From Acidobacteriota bacterium (GTDB lineage: Bacteria; Actinomycetota; Acidimicrobiia; Spongiisociales; ZC4RG35): a stretch of 43,886 bases of DNA. The DNA lies in contig SMXW01000111.1 of assembly GCA_004356805.1 (NCBI GenBank), positions 1 through 43,886 on the forward strand. The letters are read 5' to 3'. Under the pieces are notes generated by a model. It made no database searches. It saw only the letters and a list, made by a program, of their open reading frames with translations, and was not told the origin of the DNA. The position numbers were made by a program, and so were the translations under genes. Of this stretch, positions 1 to 8,191 are shown one piece after another (position 1 is the stretch's first letter; each line of letters starts with the position of its first letter).

Positions 1-141
1 CGTCGGGCAGGGTCTCGTGTTCCCGGGAGGACGACTCTGGGAGCGGGTGACGGGAATCGGACCCGAGGTTCCGAGCCGTCGGGCAGGGTCTCGTGTTCCC
101 GGGAGGACGACTCTGGGAGCGGGTGACGGGAATCGGACCCG
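1..141. repeat. 76-bp tandem duplication carrying a tRNA-Gly 3' half
   Basis: Bases 1-65 recur at 77-141 with no mismatch seen (offset 76). Each copy holds the acceptor 3' strand and T-arm of the neighbouring tRNA-Gly (43-65 and 119-141). In the second copy they belong to the complete tRNA; in the first they are followed by a degenerate anticodon-arm-like stretch. Weak similarity continues past the exact repeat (66-76 against 142-151). This looks like a partial tandem duplication leaving a tRNA pseudogene next to the functional copy. It starts at base 1, so more copies may lie outside the window. A contig-end assembly artefact is the alternative. Confidence 0.75.
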
Positions 142-188
142 CGTCCCGAGCTTGGGAAGCTCGTGTTCTACCATTGAACTACACCCGC
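118..188 (-). tRNA. tRNA-Gly (anticodon CCC)
   Basis: The reverse strand folds as a 71-nt tRNA. It has a 7-bp acceptor stem GCGGGTG/CACCCGC, a 4-bp D stem GTTC/GAAC with GG in the D loop, and a 5-bp anticodon stem CGAGC/GCTCG. The loop TTCCCAA gives anticodon CCC. The variable loop is 4 nt, the T stem GCGGG/CCCGT, and the discriminator base T as in bacterial glycine tRNAs. The T loop reads TCCGATT, so position 55 is C where T is nearly universal. That is odd and may affect modification. The 3' CCA is not fully encoded (CCC follows the discriminator). Confidence 0.9.
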
Positions 189-197
189 GGACGGGTC

Positions 198-226
198 AGC
201 GTAGCCCACACCCCACTCCAGTTGTC
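198..226 (-). promoter_or_regulatory. Possible promoter of the tRNA-Gly gene
   Basis: On the reverse strand a TACGCT hexamer (198-203, of the TANNNT type used by actinobacterial housekeeping sigma factors) lies 9 nt before the tRNA. It is 17 nt from a weak -35-like GACAAC (221-226). The -35 match is poor, so this is tentative. Confidence 0.3.
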
Positions 227-330
227 TGGTCAAACATCAGCCAACGGATGATGGTTACACGCTCCCAGCACAATCATCTAACCGTCTCGCTCAACGCGTC
301 TTGGTTAGAATTCGCGATGCCCCTCGAGGC

Positions 331-579
331 CTAGGTGAAGAGGGTGACCGCACCCCAGACGCTCAGAACCAGTCCGACGGATGACAGAAACGCAGCTCGC
401 CCTGGCCGATATTGAGCGTCCTCAACGCCTTCCGGTGTCTGGCCTTGGCGGTGCTTCCGCCAGGCGAGGCCGTTGCCGATCAGCAGGGCCAGCCCGAGAC
501 CGAGGATCAGCTCCGGCAGAAGGTTCTCGAAGTCCAGCAGGTCTCCCACGGCTGGCACGGTAACGCCGGATAGGCTCAT
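331..579 (-). CDS. Small membrane protein of unknown function
   Basis: This 82-residue protein has two predicted hydrophobic helices, about residues 22-39 and 63-81, joined by a charged loop (WRKHRQG...). I do not recognise a family. It is divergent from the homoserine kinase gene with only 3 bp between the two start codons. Any promoter would therefore lie inside thrB, or the true start is internal; a GTG at codon 11 gives a protein beginning at GDLLDFENL. No clear ribosome binding site precedes the ATG. Composition and the helix-loop-helix pattern look protein-like, but the call is only moderately sure. Confidence 0.5.
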   Translation of the reverse strand: MSLSGVTVPAVGDLLDFENLLPELILGLGLALLIGNGLAWRKHRQGQTPEGVEDAQYRPGRAAFLSSVGLVLSVWGAVTLFT

Positions 580-582
580 TGC

Positions 583-1431
583 GTGAGCGAAATGGCTGTC
601 GCTTCTGCACCCGCGACCACGGCCAACCTAGGCCCAGCGTTTGACTGCATCGGACTGGCACTCAGTCCTAGGTGCACGGTCCGCGCCAGTGAGGCGGATG
701 ATTGGTCAGTCGAGCACGTGGGCGAGTTTCGACCCGGGCCGACGGAGGGCGACGGAGTGTTGGCTGCTGCCCGTCAGGTCGTCGGTAAGAGACCCCTTTC
801 CATAGTGGTCGACTCAGAGATTCCCATGGGCAAGGGGCTCGGCTCCTCGGCTGCGGCCTATGTCGCTGGAACAGCCGCTGCACTTCGCGCGGTTGGCGAG
901 GATGTCTCCCCAGACCGCGTATTCCGCATGGCGAAGGACTTGGAGGGACATGACGATCAGGTGGGTGCAGCTGTTTATGGCGGTTTGGTCCTAATCCCGG
1001 CCGAAGGGCTCCCGATAAGGCTTCCCTTCCACCCGTCGTTGAGACCGGTCGTTGCCGTCCCACCGACGCGCTTGCCTACTTACACGGCCCGAGCGATCCT
1101 CACCGATGAGATACCGAGGGATGTCGTGATACGAAGTCTGGCCAGGGTCTCCTCGCTGACGGCTGGCCTTATCACTGGGGATCCTGGCATGCTCTCAGCC
1201 GCTCATGGTGACGAGATTCACGAGGCTCCGAGGGCTCACCTCAGTCCCGAGGTGGGTCACCTCATGGACGTGGCACGACGGGCAGGCGCCCTTCATGTGG
1301 CTCGTTCGGGAGCAGGACCTTCGGTTGTGGCGATTACGACGTCCGATACGGCTGATCGCGTAGCGGACGCCTTTCGGAAGGAGGGCGTCGGAGTCATCAA
1401 CGAATCCATGGACACCTCGGGTTTGGTTTGA
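583..1431 (+). CDS. thrB: Homoserine kinase
   Basis: This cytoplasmic GHMP-family kinase phosphorylates L-homoserine with ATP, the step before threonine synthase in threonine biosynthesis. The N-terminus (ASAPATTANLGPAFDCIGLAL, about residues 8-27) is the typical ThrB opening with the N-L-G-x-x-F-D signature. The GHMP glycine-rich ATP loop IPMGKGLGSSAA is at residues 80-91, followed by GHDDQVGAAVYGG. The C-terminal GAGPSV segment is also typical. The length of 282 residues is slightly short for the family. The start is GTG at 583; ATG at 592 is equally possible. No thrC or hom gene is adjacent, and the next gene is the tiny bS22 reading frame, so the usual thr operon is not seen here. Confidence 0.93.
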   Translation: MSEMAVASAPATTANLGPAFDCIGLALSPRCTVRASEADDWSVEHVGEFRPGPTEGDGVLAAARQVVGKRPLSIVVDSEIPMGKGLGSSAAAYVAGTAAALRAVGEDVSPDRVFRMAKDLEGHDDQVGAAVYGGLVLIPAEGLPIRLPFHPSLRPVVAVPPTRLPTYTARAILTDEIPRDVVIRSLARVSSLTAGLITGDPGMLSAAHGDEIHEAPRAHLSPEVGHLMDVARRAGALHVARSGAGPSVVAITTSDTADRVADAFRKEGVGVINESMDTSGLV

Positions 1432-1493
1432 CCTAATCCCTGAATAGCGCGACGATGTGCGCTGTTTCCCCCCTTTTTAAATGAGGTTTTTGC

Positions 1494-1586
1494 ATGGGTT
1501 CGTTGATCAAGAAACGTCGAAAGAAGATGTCGAAGCACAAGTACCGCAAGCGTTTGAAGGCGAATCGTCACAAGCGTAAGAAGTGA
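1494..1586 (+). CDS. Small ribosomal subunit protein bS22-like (AURKAIP1/COX24 type)
   Basis: This 30-codon gene encodes a very basic peptide (MGSLIKKRRKKMSKHKYRKR then LKANRHKRKK). It matches the pattern of actinobacterial bS22, a short Arg/Lys peptide known from mycobacterial small ribosomal subunits and related to the AURKAIP1/COX24 domain (M-G-S-x-I-K-K-R-R-K-[KR]-M-S-K). The stop is TGA. A GAGG ribosome binding site lies at 1483-1486, 7 nt before the ATG, and a strong terminator follows 20 bp after the stop, supporting a short separate transcript. It lies 62 bp downstream of thrB. The gene is easily missed because of its size. Confidence 0.88.
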   Translation: MGSLIKKRRKKMSKHKYRKRLKANRHKRKK

Positions 1587-1605
1587 CATCCTCTCGATAA
1601 GTGGG

Positions 1606-1639
1606 AAAGACCGGGTCCGCAGCGGACCCGGTCTTTCTT
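1606..1639 (+). terminator. Rho-independent terminator after the bS22 gene
   Basis: A perfect 15-bp inverted repeat (1606-1620 and 1622-1636) around one central base forms a G+C-rich hairpin. Its 3' arm ends in TTT followed by CTTC. It lies 20 bp after the bS22 stop codon. Because the arms begin with AAA, it could also work from the other strand. Confidence 0.88.
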
Positions 1640-1757
1640 CTGTCGACGGCTCCCGGGAAGCTTCGGTTGTATTGGCTAGAGCGTGGTTGCCAGTGCCAGG
1701 ATCACCAGGGCAAGAATCAGAATGACTCCCTGTGTGTGTCCCGAATGCGGTACCAAG

Positions 1758-1772
1758 AACCTGAGGTTCGCA
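1758..1772. repeat. Dispersed palindromic repeat, copy C (degenerate)
   Basis: AACCTGAGGTTCGCA lies 1 bp beyond the PAC2 stop codon. AACCTSAGGTT is palindromic, and the stretch matches the right half of the copy at 13776-13825, including the preceding CGGTAC (here GCGGTACCAAG). The left half is too diverged to align with confidence. Confidence 0.5.
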
Positions 1773-1773
1773 A

Positions 1774-2604
1774 TCAAGACTGGTCGCGGAGAAAGGTTTC
1801 GATCTCCTCCATCAAATGCTGATCCCGCTCGGTGTCGCCATCGGCTTCCTCTTCGAGACGTTCCACGTATTTCTGTAGTTCGTCGTTGCCCTCGAGGGCC
1901 TCGTCGACGGTAGACAGAAAATGACGGGTCTCCAGAGCCAGGTCACCCATATCCAGGGTGACGCCAAGCAATTCGGCTGCCTTGAGAGCGAGGGCCTCGG
2001 TAGCCGGTGGGTACTCCTGGTTTGACAGATAGTGGGGTACTGCGGCCCAGACCGATATCACGTCGATTCCGGCATTGCCGAGGGCGTGGTTGAGGACACC
2101 GAGAATCCCCGTTGGGCCCTCGTACCCCGATGGGAGCAGGCCGTGAAGGGTCAGGGTGTCGGGTCGGGTTGATGACCCCACCAGGGGTACCGGGAGGGTG
2201 TGAGCCACCTGACCGATGAAAGCACCGATCGTTATCGTCCGGCTCACTCCGAGGGAGTTCAAAGCCTCGACTAGTTCGCCCGTGAAGACCTTCCACCGGT
2301 AATGGGGTTCCTCACCGAGGACGATGACCACGTCACGCTCAGCCCCACGAACGACATGGATCTCATTCTGTGGCCATGTGATGTTCCTGACGCCCTCGGA
2401 GTCGAGCTCGACCATTGGCCGCCGAACCTGAAAGTCGAAATGGTCATCGGGGTCGATCACCGCGATGAGTTCTGCGTCAGAGTGCTCGATGAAAGAGGCG
2501 ACGGCTTGGCTAGCGGATTCGCCGGCGTCGCCCCAGCCCTCGAAGGCCATCAGGGCCACGGGGTTGCGGAGCACCGGTCGATCGAGCCATTGCAGCGAGG
2601 CCAT
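1774..2604 (-). CDS. PAC2 family protein
   Basis: The 276-residue protein resembles the PAC2 (proteasome assembly chaperone 2) family common in actinobacteria. It opens with VALMAFEGWGDAGESASQAV (about 17-36), followed by an alpha/beta domain with IVLGEEPHYRWKVFTGELVE and a GLLPSGYEGPTGILGVL segment. The C-terminal region (about 225-276) is strongly acidic and helical. Whether bacterial members assist proteasome assembly or have another role is unsettled, so no function beyond the family is claimed. The start is ATG at 2604, 35 bp from the copA stop. It may be co-transcribed with the copper genes upstream on the same strand, but nothing shows copper dependence. Confidence 0.85.
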   Translation of the reverse strand: MASLQWLDRPVLRNPVALMAFEGWGDAGESASQAVASFIEHSDAELIAVIDPDDHFDFQVRRPMVELDSEGVRNITWPQNEIHVVRGAERDVVIVLGEEPHYRWKVFTGELVEALNSLGVSRTITIGAFIGQVAHTLPVPLVGSSTRPDTLTLHGLLPSGYEGPTGILGVLNHALGNAGIDVISVWAAVPHYLSNQEYPPATEALALKAAELLGVTLDMGDLALETRHFLSTVDEALEGNDELQKYVERLEEEADGDTERDQHLMEEIETFLRDQS

Positions 2605-2639
2605 ACATCCAACCTACACCTGTGGACGTTGTATGAGTC

Positions 2640-4829
2640 CTATGTCCAGAACGTCTTGAAGCGCCGGAGACGCAGGGCGTTCAGAACAACCGAGACCGAA
2701 GAAAAGGCCATTGCCCCGGCGGCGATCATTGGATTGAGAAAGCCAAGCGCGGCCAGAGGGATTGCGGCCGTGTTGTAGCCAAAGGCCCAGAACAGGTTCT
2801 GTTTGATCGTTCTGAATGTGGAGCTGGCGAGGTCGATGGCAGTCGGGACGAGTCGGGGGTCTCCGTTCAGGAGAACCACGTCACCCGCCTCGACGGCCAC
2901 GTCGGTTCCCGAGCCCACGGCTATACCCAGATCTGCCTGTGTCAATGCAGGGGCATCGTTGATGCCGTCTCCAACGAAGGCAACCGACTGCCCGAGCTCC
3001 TGGTAGGTGCGGACTGTCTCCGCCTTGTCTCCGGGGAGCACTTCCGCCCGTACTTCACCGATCCCCACCTGGGAGGCGATGCGGTCCGCGGTTCTGGCGT
3101 TGTCCCCGGTGATCATCCCGGTCGTAATGCCATTCTTACCCAGAGTTTCGACCGCCACCCCTGAGTCGGGGCGAATGGTGTCTGCGACTGCGATGACCCC
3201 CCGAGCCTCGCCATCCCAACCGGCGAGGAAGGCTGTCTTCCCTTCGCTCTCGAGTGACGCCAACCGATCTGCCCAACGCTCGGAGATGATCAGACCCTGA
3301 TCGGCACCCAGTTTGGCCTTGCCAACGATGATCTGGCGACCATTGACTCGTCCGACCACGCCGAGTCCGGCGAAGCTCTCGATCGAATCCGGAGTTATCA
3401 GCTCTATTTCCCTCTCGTCGGCCCCGAGTGCAACTGCTTTGCCGATCGGGTGCCCGCTGGCGGCTTCGACGGAGGCAACCAGTCGGATGAACTCATCTTC
3501 TGGCTCATCGGTTTCCACGTCAGTGAGGGTCATCACCCCGGTTGTGAGCGTGCCCGTCTTGTCGAAGAGGACCGTGTCGATATTCCCGGCCTGTTCGAAC
3601 ACCTCAGCGCGCTTGAAGAGAATCCCGAGCTCAGCGCCTCGTCCACTCCCCACCATGATCGCTGTAGGCGTCGCCAATCCCAGGGCACAGGGGCAGGCGA
3701 TGATCAGGACCGCCACCCCGGCCTGAAATGATGGGCCAATGTCGTTGCCGAGGGCCAACCAAACAAGGGTTGTTCCGACAGCGAGGAGCATGACAGTGGG
3801 CACGAAGACGCTCGAGACGCGATCAGCGAGACGCTGTGTTGGCGCCTTGGATCCTTGGGCTTCCTCAACCATTCGGACGATCGCTGCCAGGGCGGTGTCG
3901 GAGCCGACTGCCGTTGCCTTTACCGTCAGGCGACCTTCCTGGTTGACGGTGCCGCCGAACACATCGTCGCCTTGTCTCTTGTCTACAGGGAGGGACTCAC
4001 CAGTGAGCATGGACTCGTCGAGAGATGAGGCCCCTGTTTCGATCATGCCGTCGGTGGGGATCTTCTCGCCGGGCAGGACAATCATGACATCACCGGGCAG
4101 GATGCTCTCGATGGGGACCATCTTCTCCTGACCATCCAAGAGCACTCGAGCCTCTTTGGCGCCGAGTTCCATGAGACGGTGGACGGCTTCGGACGCTCGA
4201 CCTTTGGCGCGAGCCTCGAAGGCGCGCCCGAGAGTGATGAGGCTGATAATCATTCCGGCGGTTTCAAAGAACACCGGTTGTCCGGCGAAGATCGCCCAGA
4301 TCGAATAGAGATAGGCGGCGAGCGATCCGAGTGAGATCAGCGTGTCCATGCTTGCGGTGAAGGTGCGCGCCTGACGTAGCGCGACGGAATGGAACTGCCA
4401 CCCTCCCCAGACGACTACGGGGGTAATCAAGACCCATTGCAGAACGTGGTTCCAGAAGGCATCCGGTCCAAACAAGGCCAACGCCATGACGGGCAGGGTG
4501 AGCGCCGCTGCTGTCCAGAAGCGTTTCCACTGCCTGTTCTCGTCGTTGCGATAGTGGTCGACCATGTCGCGGGGCTGGTCCGTGTTGGCTCGCTCGTCCA
4601 GTTGGTATCCGATCTTCTCGACGGCGGCTACGAGAACCGCCGGATCGGTGTCCGGATCGACGCGAACGAGAGCCGTAGCTCCGGCAAGGTTCACCGATGC
4701 CGCTTCAACACCCTCCTGGCGGTCCAAGACGCGCTCGATTCTGATCGCGCATGTGGCACAGGTCATCCCGTCGATGTTGAAAAGGATGGTGTCGGTATCG
4801 ACGGTCTCTGATAGCTTTTGATCAACCAA
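2640..4829 (-). CDS. copA: Copper-translocating P1B-type ATPase
   Basis: This inner-membrane pump exports Cu(I) at the cost of ATP. Numbered from the proposed TTG start, an N-terminal heavy-metal domain carries GMTCATC (21-27). The actuator loop TGES is at 276-279, the transmembrane metal site CPC at 379-381, the phosphorylation site DKTGT at 423-427, the P1B HP dipeptide at 460-461 and the hinge GDGINDAP at 620-627. YN and MxxSS metal-site residues lie in the last helices, as in Cu(I) pumps. The TTG start overlaps the end of copZ by 8 bp. Longer starts would overlap copZ much further. A product of 729 residues fits the family. It is the last gene of the merR-copZ-copA operon. Confidence 0.93.
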   Translation of the reverse strand: MVDQKLSETVDTDTILFNIDGMTCATCAIRIERVLDRQEGVEAASVNLAGATALVRVDPDTDPAVLVAAVEKIGYQLDERANTDQPRDMVDHYRNDENRQWKRFWTAAALTLPVMALALFGPDAFWNHVLQWVLITPVVVWGGWQFHSVALRQARTFTASMDTLISLGSLAAYLYSIWAIFAGQPVFFETAGMIISLITLGRAFEARAKGRASEAVHRLMELGAKEARVLLDGQEKMVPIESILPGDVMIVLPGEKIPTDGMIETGASSLDESMLTGESLPVDKRQGDDVFGGTVNQEGRLTVKATAVGSDTALAAIVRMVEEAQGSKAPTQRLADRVSSVFVPTVMLLAVGTTLVWLALGNDIGPSFQAGVAVLIIACPCALGLATPTAIMVGSGRGAELGILFKRAEVFEQAGNIDTVLFDKTGTLTTGVMTLTDVETDEPEDEFIRLVASVEAASGHPIGKAVALGADEREIELITPDSIESFAGLGVVGRVNGRQIIVGKAKLGADQGLIISERWADRLASLESEGKTAFLAGWDGEARGVIAVADTIRPDSGVAVETLGKNGITTGMITGDNARTADRIASQVGIGEVRAEVLPGDKAETVRTYQELGQSVAFVGDGINDAPALTQADLGIAVGSGTDVAVEAGDVVLLNGDPRLVPTAIDLASSTFRTIKQNLFWAFGYNTAAIPLAALGFLNPMIAAGAMAFSSVSVVLNALRLRRFKTFWT

Positions 4830-5031
4830 AGACTGCGTAACCCTGCTCTTCGATGGTCGCCTTGATGGAGTCGAGTTCGACGGCGCCTTCGTCATACGCC
4901 ACATCGATGGTCGCATCGGAGACCGATACTTCGACTGTCGAGACGCCGCCCATGGATCCGACCGCTCCTTCCAGACTGCTCTTGCAGTGACCGCAGTGGA
5001 CCTCTGGCACCTGAAGTTGTACCTGAGTCAT
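4822..5031 (-). CDS. copZ: Copper chaperone, heavy-metal-associated domain
   Basis: A 69-residue single HMA (ferredoxin-like fold) protein carries the Cu(I) site HCGHC at residues 11-15. It probably delivers copper to CopA, encoded immediately downstream with an 8-bp overlap. The ATG at 5029-5031 overlaps the TGA of the MerR gene (ATGA), so the three genes are translationally coupled. A longer reading frame upstream exists but would run into the regulator gene. Confidence 0.9.
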   Translation of the reverse strand: MTQVQLQVPEVHCGHCKSSLEGAVGSMGGVSTVEVSVSDATIDVAYDEGAVELDSIKATIEEQGYAVFG

Positions 5032-5456
5032 TCCGTTCCTGTTCCTTCCATTTGTAAGTGGGTAACTGAGATTGTTTGACATCTATTGGGGTTCAGGCAA
5101 TCGGCCGGATCCAGAGCCTTCGCATTGTTGATCATCTTCTCGAGCTGAGTCTTGGTGCGGTGTAGATCAATGATTTGGGTCTCCACGTCTTCGAGGTGTG
5201 ACTCCAGAAGACGAACTGTGTGCCCGCACGTGGACTCACCTTCATCACGAAGCTCGAGGATGATCTGGATCTCGATGAGCGAGAGCCCCGACGCCCGGGC
5301 GTCTTTGATGAATCCCACCCGATCGATGACCGAGGGGCTGTAGCTGCGATAGCCGTTGGCCTGGCGTCCTGGTTCGGGGAGGACTCCGATGTCCTCGTAA
5401 TACCGGATTGTCTTTGTCGTCAACCCGGTCTTGTTTGCCAGTTCTCCGATCTTCAT
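5028..5456 (-). CDS. MerR-family metal-responsive regulator (CueR/CadR-like)
   Basis: This 142-residue regulator has an N-terminal MerR winged helix (MKIGELANKTGLTTKTIRYY, 1-20), a long dimerisation helix and Cys residues at the CueR/ZntR/CadR metal-site positions: C77 at the start of the helix, and C120 and C126 in the C-terminal loop (CLNPNRC). It is the first gene of the copper operon, and an ACCTTC/GAAGGT dyad lies 21 bp upstream. Copper is inferred from the neighbours and the operator; the three-Cys layout would also fit Zn or Cd. An ATG 6 codons further upstream is possible but approaches the predicted -10. Confidence 0.9.
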   Translation of the reverse strand: MKIGELANKTGLTTKTIRYYEDIGVLPEPGRQANGYRSYSPSVIDRVGFIKDARASGLSLIEIQIILELRDEGESTCGHTVRLLESHLEDVETQIIDLHRTKTQLEKMINNAKALDPADCLNPNRCQTISVTHLQMEGTGTE

Positions 5457-5476
5457 GCCCCGATCATACACCAAAT

Positions 5477-5498
5477 ACCTTCCAGTTGGCTAGAAGGT
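5477..5498. promoter_or_regulatory. MerR-type operator/promoter of the copper operon
   Basis: The 22-bp dyad ACCTTC-N10-GAAGGT sits 21 bp upstream of the regulator start. It closely resembles the CueR operators of copper genes (ACCTTCC...GGAAGGT). MerR activators bind such dyads inside promoters with overlong spacers, so it very likely controls merR-copZ-copA on the reverse strand. The flanking -35 and -10 elements are weak by eye. Confidence 0.8.
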
Positions 5499-5529
5499 TT
5501 ACTGAGATGTGTATCAGGTCAAAACGGAG

Positions 5530-5554
5530 AAAACCCGACCGGTGGCCGGGCTTT
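5530..5554 (-). terminator. Probable terminator of the zinc-ribbon gene
   Basis: On the reverse strand AAAGCCCG and CGGGTTTT pair around a 9-nt loop, followed by TTTTCTCC. It lies about 57 bp beyond the stop of the small gene ending at 5612. Confidence 0.5.
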
Positions 5555-5611
5555 CTGGTTGTTCTGGCCGGGAGTTGGGAAGGGGAGAGACCTGCGCCCA
5601 ACCAGAAGTTG

Positions 5612-5809
5612 TCAGACCTCCTGCTCGTCCAAGATCTTCCCGCGGACCCGGGGGAACCGGATCGGGGCATGGGCGTGGCAGTACTCGGCTTTGTTGTATT
5701 GGGAAAGCCTGGTTTCGCAACCTGGCTTGGAGCACACGCGGTCCTGTGAGAATCGCTTCGAGGGTCGCGAGACCCCCTTGATGGCTGCTCCTCTTACTGT
5801 GTCAGTCAT
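5612..5809 (-). CDS. Small putative zinc-ribbon protein
   Basis: The 65-residue basic protein has a compact metal-site-like set C26-x4-C31...C44-H45-x-H47 (VCSKPGCETRLSQYNKAEYC). Similar short Cys/His proteins with an LS-x-YN-x-x-x-x-C core occur in actinobacteria, but I know no assigned function. The gene looks real: an AGGAGGG ribosome binding site precedes the ATG by 7 nt, a good promoter lies at 5876-5905, and a hairpin follows the stop. It is divergent from the copper regulator, with the copper operator between the two units. Zn binding and a nucleic-acid-related role are inference. Confidence 0.75.
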   Translation of the reverse strand: MTDTVRGAAIKGVSRPSKRFSQDRVCSKPGCETRLSQYNKAEYCHAHAPIRFPRVRGKILDEQEV

Positions 5810-5875
5810 ATCTGGCCCTCCTGGTATGGGCCGGTATCGATCAAACGTCCTTTTGCTTCAGGTGATTCCTGAAAG

Positions 5876-5905
5876 ATTATCCCTAATCCTTGACCGCGCA
5901 CTCAA
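5876..5905 (-). promoter_or_regulatory. Sigma70-type promoter of the zinc-ribbon gene
   Basis: On the reverse strand TTGAGT (5900-5905) and GATAAT (5876-5881) are separated by 18 bp, close to the bacterial consensus and unusually A+T-rich for this sequence. The implied leader to the ATG at 5809 is about 60 nt. Confidence 0.6.
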
Positions 5906-5924
5906 ATAGTGCCAGTCCGACCCG

Positions 5925-5938
5925 TTAACCGGGGTTAA
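5925..5938. promoter_or_regulatory. Inverted repeat upstream of the zinc-ribbon promoter
   Basis: TTAACC-GG-GGTTAA, a perfect 6-bp inverted repeat, lies 19 bp upstream of the predicted -35. It may be a regulator site. It is short enough to arise by chance. Confidence 0.3.
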
Positions 5939-5979
5939 ATCAGCCCATCGATTATCGGAATTTGGACGTTCAGATCCTC

Positions 5980-7938
5980 TTATTGGGTTCCCGAGATTCC
6001 CAGCTTGCGCAGAAAAGCCTCGTTGTTTGGCTCTCTGCCGAGGAAGTCTCTGAGTAGTTGGTCGCCGTCGACCGTCCCGCCCTTCGCCAGTACGGCCTCT
6101 CTGTAAGCCATGCCGACCTCGGGGTTTGTGACGCCAACTTGTTCGAACTTGGAGAACATGTCATCTCCAAAAACCTCCGACCACATGTAGCCGTAATAGC
6201 TGGCGTCGTAGCCACCCATGAGGTGTCCGAACGAGGCGAGGGCGAATGTTCCCTCATGTGGCGGCAAGAGCGAAATCGAGGCGCCCTCTTCGTGGATGAC
6301 ATCCAGGTCACGGTTGGGGCCTCCGTGGAGCTCCTGGTCCCACCAGCCGTACTGCATCTGCCTCAATTGGAACAGAGCCTTGTTGAGTTGTCTTGCCGCC
6401 ACAAGCTGGTCGACGAGCTCGTCGGGGATAGGGACTCCCGTTTCGTGGTGCCTGGCGAATCTCTTGAGAACGTCGGAGCGCCAGATCCAATGTTGCATGA
6501 TCTGACTGGGCGCTTCCACAAAGTCTTTCTCGGTGTTGGTGCCGGAGAAACGCGTGAACTCGGTTCGCCCGAGGTTCTGATGGAGCACGTGTCCGAACTC
6601 GTGAAAGAACGTCTCCACTTCGCCATGCTGGAGAAGTGACGGTGTGTCCTCGGTCGGCTTGGTGAAATTGGCAACCAATGCGCAAAGCGGGTTCTGGTAC
6701 GACCCGTCCTCGAGCACTCGACTCGAGATCAGTGGGAACTCGGCGGCATGTCCGTACTTGCCCTCCCTGGGGAAAAGGTCAAGGTAGAAGCGGGCAAGCT
6801 CCTCTCCGGTCTCAGTATCGCTCATGGCGAACATCTGGACATCCTCATGCCAGACATCGGGGTCCTCGATCTCATGAAACGTGATTCCGAACATCTCAGA
6901 CGTGAGCTGGAACATTCCGTCCAAAACCTGTGGGAGCGGAAAGTACTTGGCCACCTCGAAGTTGTCGACCCCGTAGTCGGTCTTGCGCTGTTGGGTGTCG
7001 TAGTAGCTCCAGTCCCAGCCCTGAACCTGGGTTTCGCCGGTGTCGGCTTCGAGGAGCGCAGAGATGACGGCGACCTCCTGCTTCCCCTTCACTGTCAGCG
7101 GATCGATGAGGTCGGCGTAGAACGCCTTGACGCGACTGGGATCCTTGGCCATCCGCTCCTCGAGACGATGGTGAGCCCATGTGGGCTGCCTGAACGCTTC
7201 AGCGATCTCCTGTCGGAGTTGGATGGCTTCGTCGAGGATTTTCCTGTTGTCCTCGACTGCGACGGTGTTGAACTTGAAACGCAGCTCCTCGCGGAGATCA
7301 CGGCGGGTGGCATTCTCGGCAAAGGGGATCAGGTGGGGGTAGGCGATGGTGACCTTGTATTTGCCCGTTTCTTCATCTGTTTCGAGAGCATCGATGAAGC
7401 TGTCGGGAAGACCGTCGAGGTCTTTTCTGGTGCAGAGAATCCAGTCGTCCCACTCGTCGACGTTCTGCTGGAAGCGAACACCCAACTCCACAAGTCGTTC
7501 TGTCTTCTCCTTGACTGCCGCCCGGGTGTCGGAATCGAGGTCATGACCGGCTCGACGCAGATCGCGAAGTGAGAACTCGAGAAAACGTGCTTTCTCATCT
7601 TGGAGGCTCTTGGCCTCATCAGTTTCGGCATATTCCTTCACAGCGCTGTTGAGGTCGTCCCGGAAGATCATGTCTACGCCAAACTTCGCCTGCTCTTCCT
7701 CAGAAGCCTTCGCTGCGGTCCTGACCTCTTTGTCAGTGTGGACATAGCCGGGGAAGGAGTAGTCGGTGTTGGAGCGGGCGAGGATGTCGGCAATGCGATC
7801 CAGGGGCTTCATCGTGTTCTCGAATGTCCGCTGATCCTTGGGTGCGGCGAGGTGGTCGAGAACGGCTCGGGCATCGGCAATCGCCTGATCGGTCCCGGCT
7901 TCTATTTGGGCAGGGGTAAGCGTGAGGTAATGGGACAT
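5980..7938 (-). CDS. M3 family zinc oligopeptidase
   Basis: This 652-residue cytoplasmic metallopeptidase of the M3 (thimet oligopeptidase/oligopeptidase A/Dcp) clan has the zinc signature HEFGHVLH starting at residue 446, followed about 30 residues later by the expected acidic ligand region (FVEAPSQIMQHW). It probably trims short peptides. The length fits the family. The chosen start is ATG at 7936-7938 (MSHYLTLTPAQIEAG...). A 19-codon extension would read into the intergenic repeat at 7972-8016 and is unlikely. The gene is separate from its neighbours, with a 253-bp gap upstream. Confidence 0.92.
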   Translation of the reverse strand: MSHYLTLTPAQIEAGTDQAIADARAVLDHLAAPKDQRTFENTMKPLDRIADILARSNTDYSFPGYVHTDKEVRTAAKASEEEQAKFGVDMIFRDDLNSAVKEYAETDEAKSLQDEKARFLEFSLRDLRRAGHDLDSDTRAAVKEKTERLVELGVRFQQNVDEWDDWILCTRKDLDGLPDSFIDALETDEETGKYKVTIAYPHLIPFAENATRRDLREELRFKFNTVAVEDNRKILDEAIQLRQEIAEAFRQPTWAHHRLEERMAKDPSRVKAFYADLIDPLTVKGKQEVAVISALLEADTGETQVQGWDWSYYDTQQRKTDYGVDNFEVAKYFPLPQVLDGMFQLTSEMFGITFHEIEDPDVWHEDVQMFAMSDTETGEELARFYLDLFPREGKYGHAAEFPLISSRVLEDGSYQNPLCALVANFTKPTEDTPSLLQHGEVETFFHEFGHVLHQNLGRTEFTRFSGTNTEKDFVEAPSQIMQHWIWRSDVLKRFARHHETGVPIPDELVDQLVAARQLNKALFQLRQMQYGWWDQELHGGPNRDLDVIHEEGASISLLPPHEGTFALASFGHLMGGYDASYYGYMWSEVFGDDMFSKFEQVGVTNPEVGMAYREAVLAKGGTVDGDQLLRDFLGREPNNEAFLRKLGISGTQ

Positions 7939-7971
7939 GGGAGCCAGAAATGCTAGTGGCCCAAAAGAGCG

Positions 7972-8016
7972 AACCTCAGGTTGTACGGCCCACATACGGA
8001 CCGTACAACCTCACGT
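7972..8016. repeat. Dispersed palindromic repeat, copy A
   Basis: It starts with AACCTCAGGTTGTACGGCCC, 20 bases identical to copy B at 13776. A perfect 11-bp inverted repeat, AGGTTGTACGG (7978-7988) with CCGTACAACCT (8001-8011), forms a hairpin with a 12-nt loop. It lies 33 bp upstream of the oligopeptidase start. Confidence 0.7.
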
Positions 8017-8191
8017 ACGCTGGATAAACTGCCGCCGATGTGGTCTCTCAGCGCTGATGTTTTACCTGCTGGAGGCCGGATTCGAAACGCTGGTGACGAT
8101 CTGGCCGACGTGGTCGCACCAATTGGTGAGAGGGTCGGCAGCGCCCTACAACACACTCGAGGAGTACCAGGCGTTGGATTCGACCAAGTCA
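8017..8191. other. Intergenic stretch without a convincing gene
   Basis: This is the rest of the 253-bp gap between the oligopeptidase start and the amidohydrolase stop. It holds a perfect 12-bp palindrome CACCAATTGGTG (8117-8128) and an open frame on the + strand (8038-8208) with no ribosome binding site. I see no clear promoter. Confidence 0.4.

Noticed and set aside
8117-8128. 12-bp perfect palindrome CACCAATTGGTG
   Set aside because: About ten such palindromes are expected by chance in a window of this size, and it is not next to a start.
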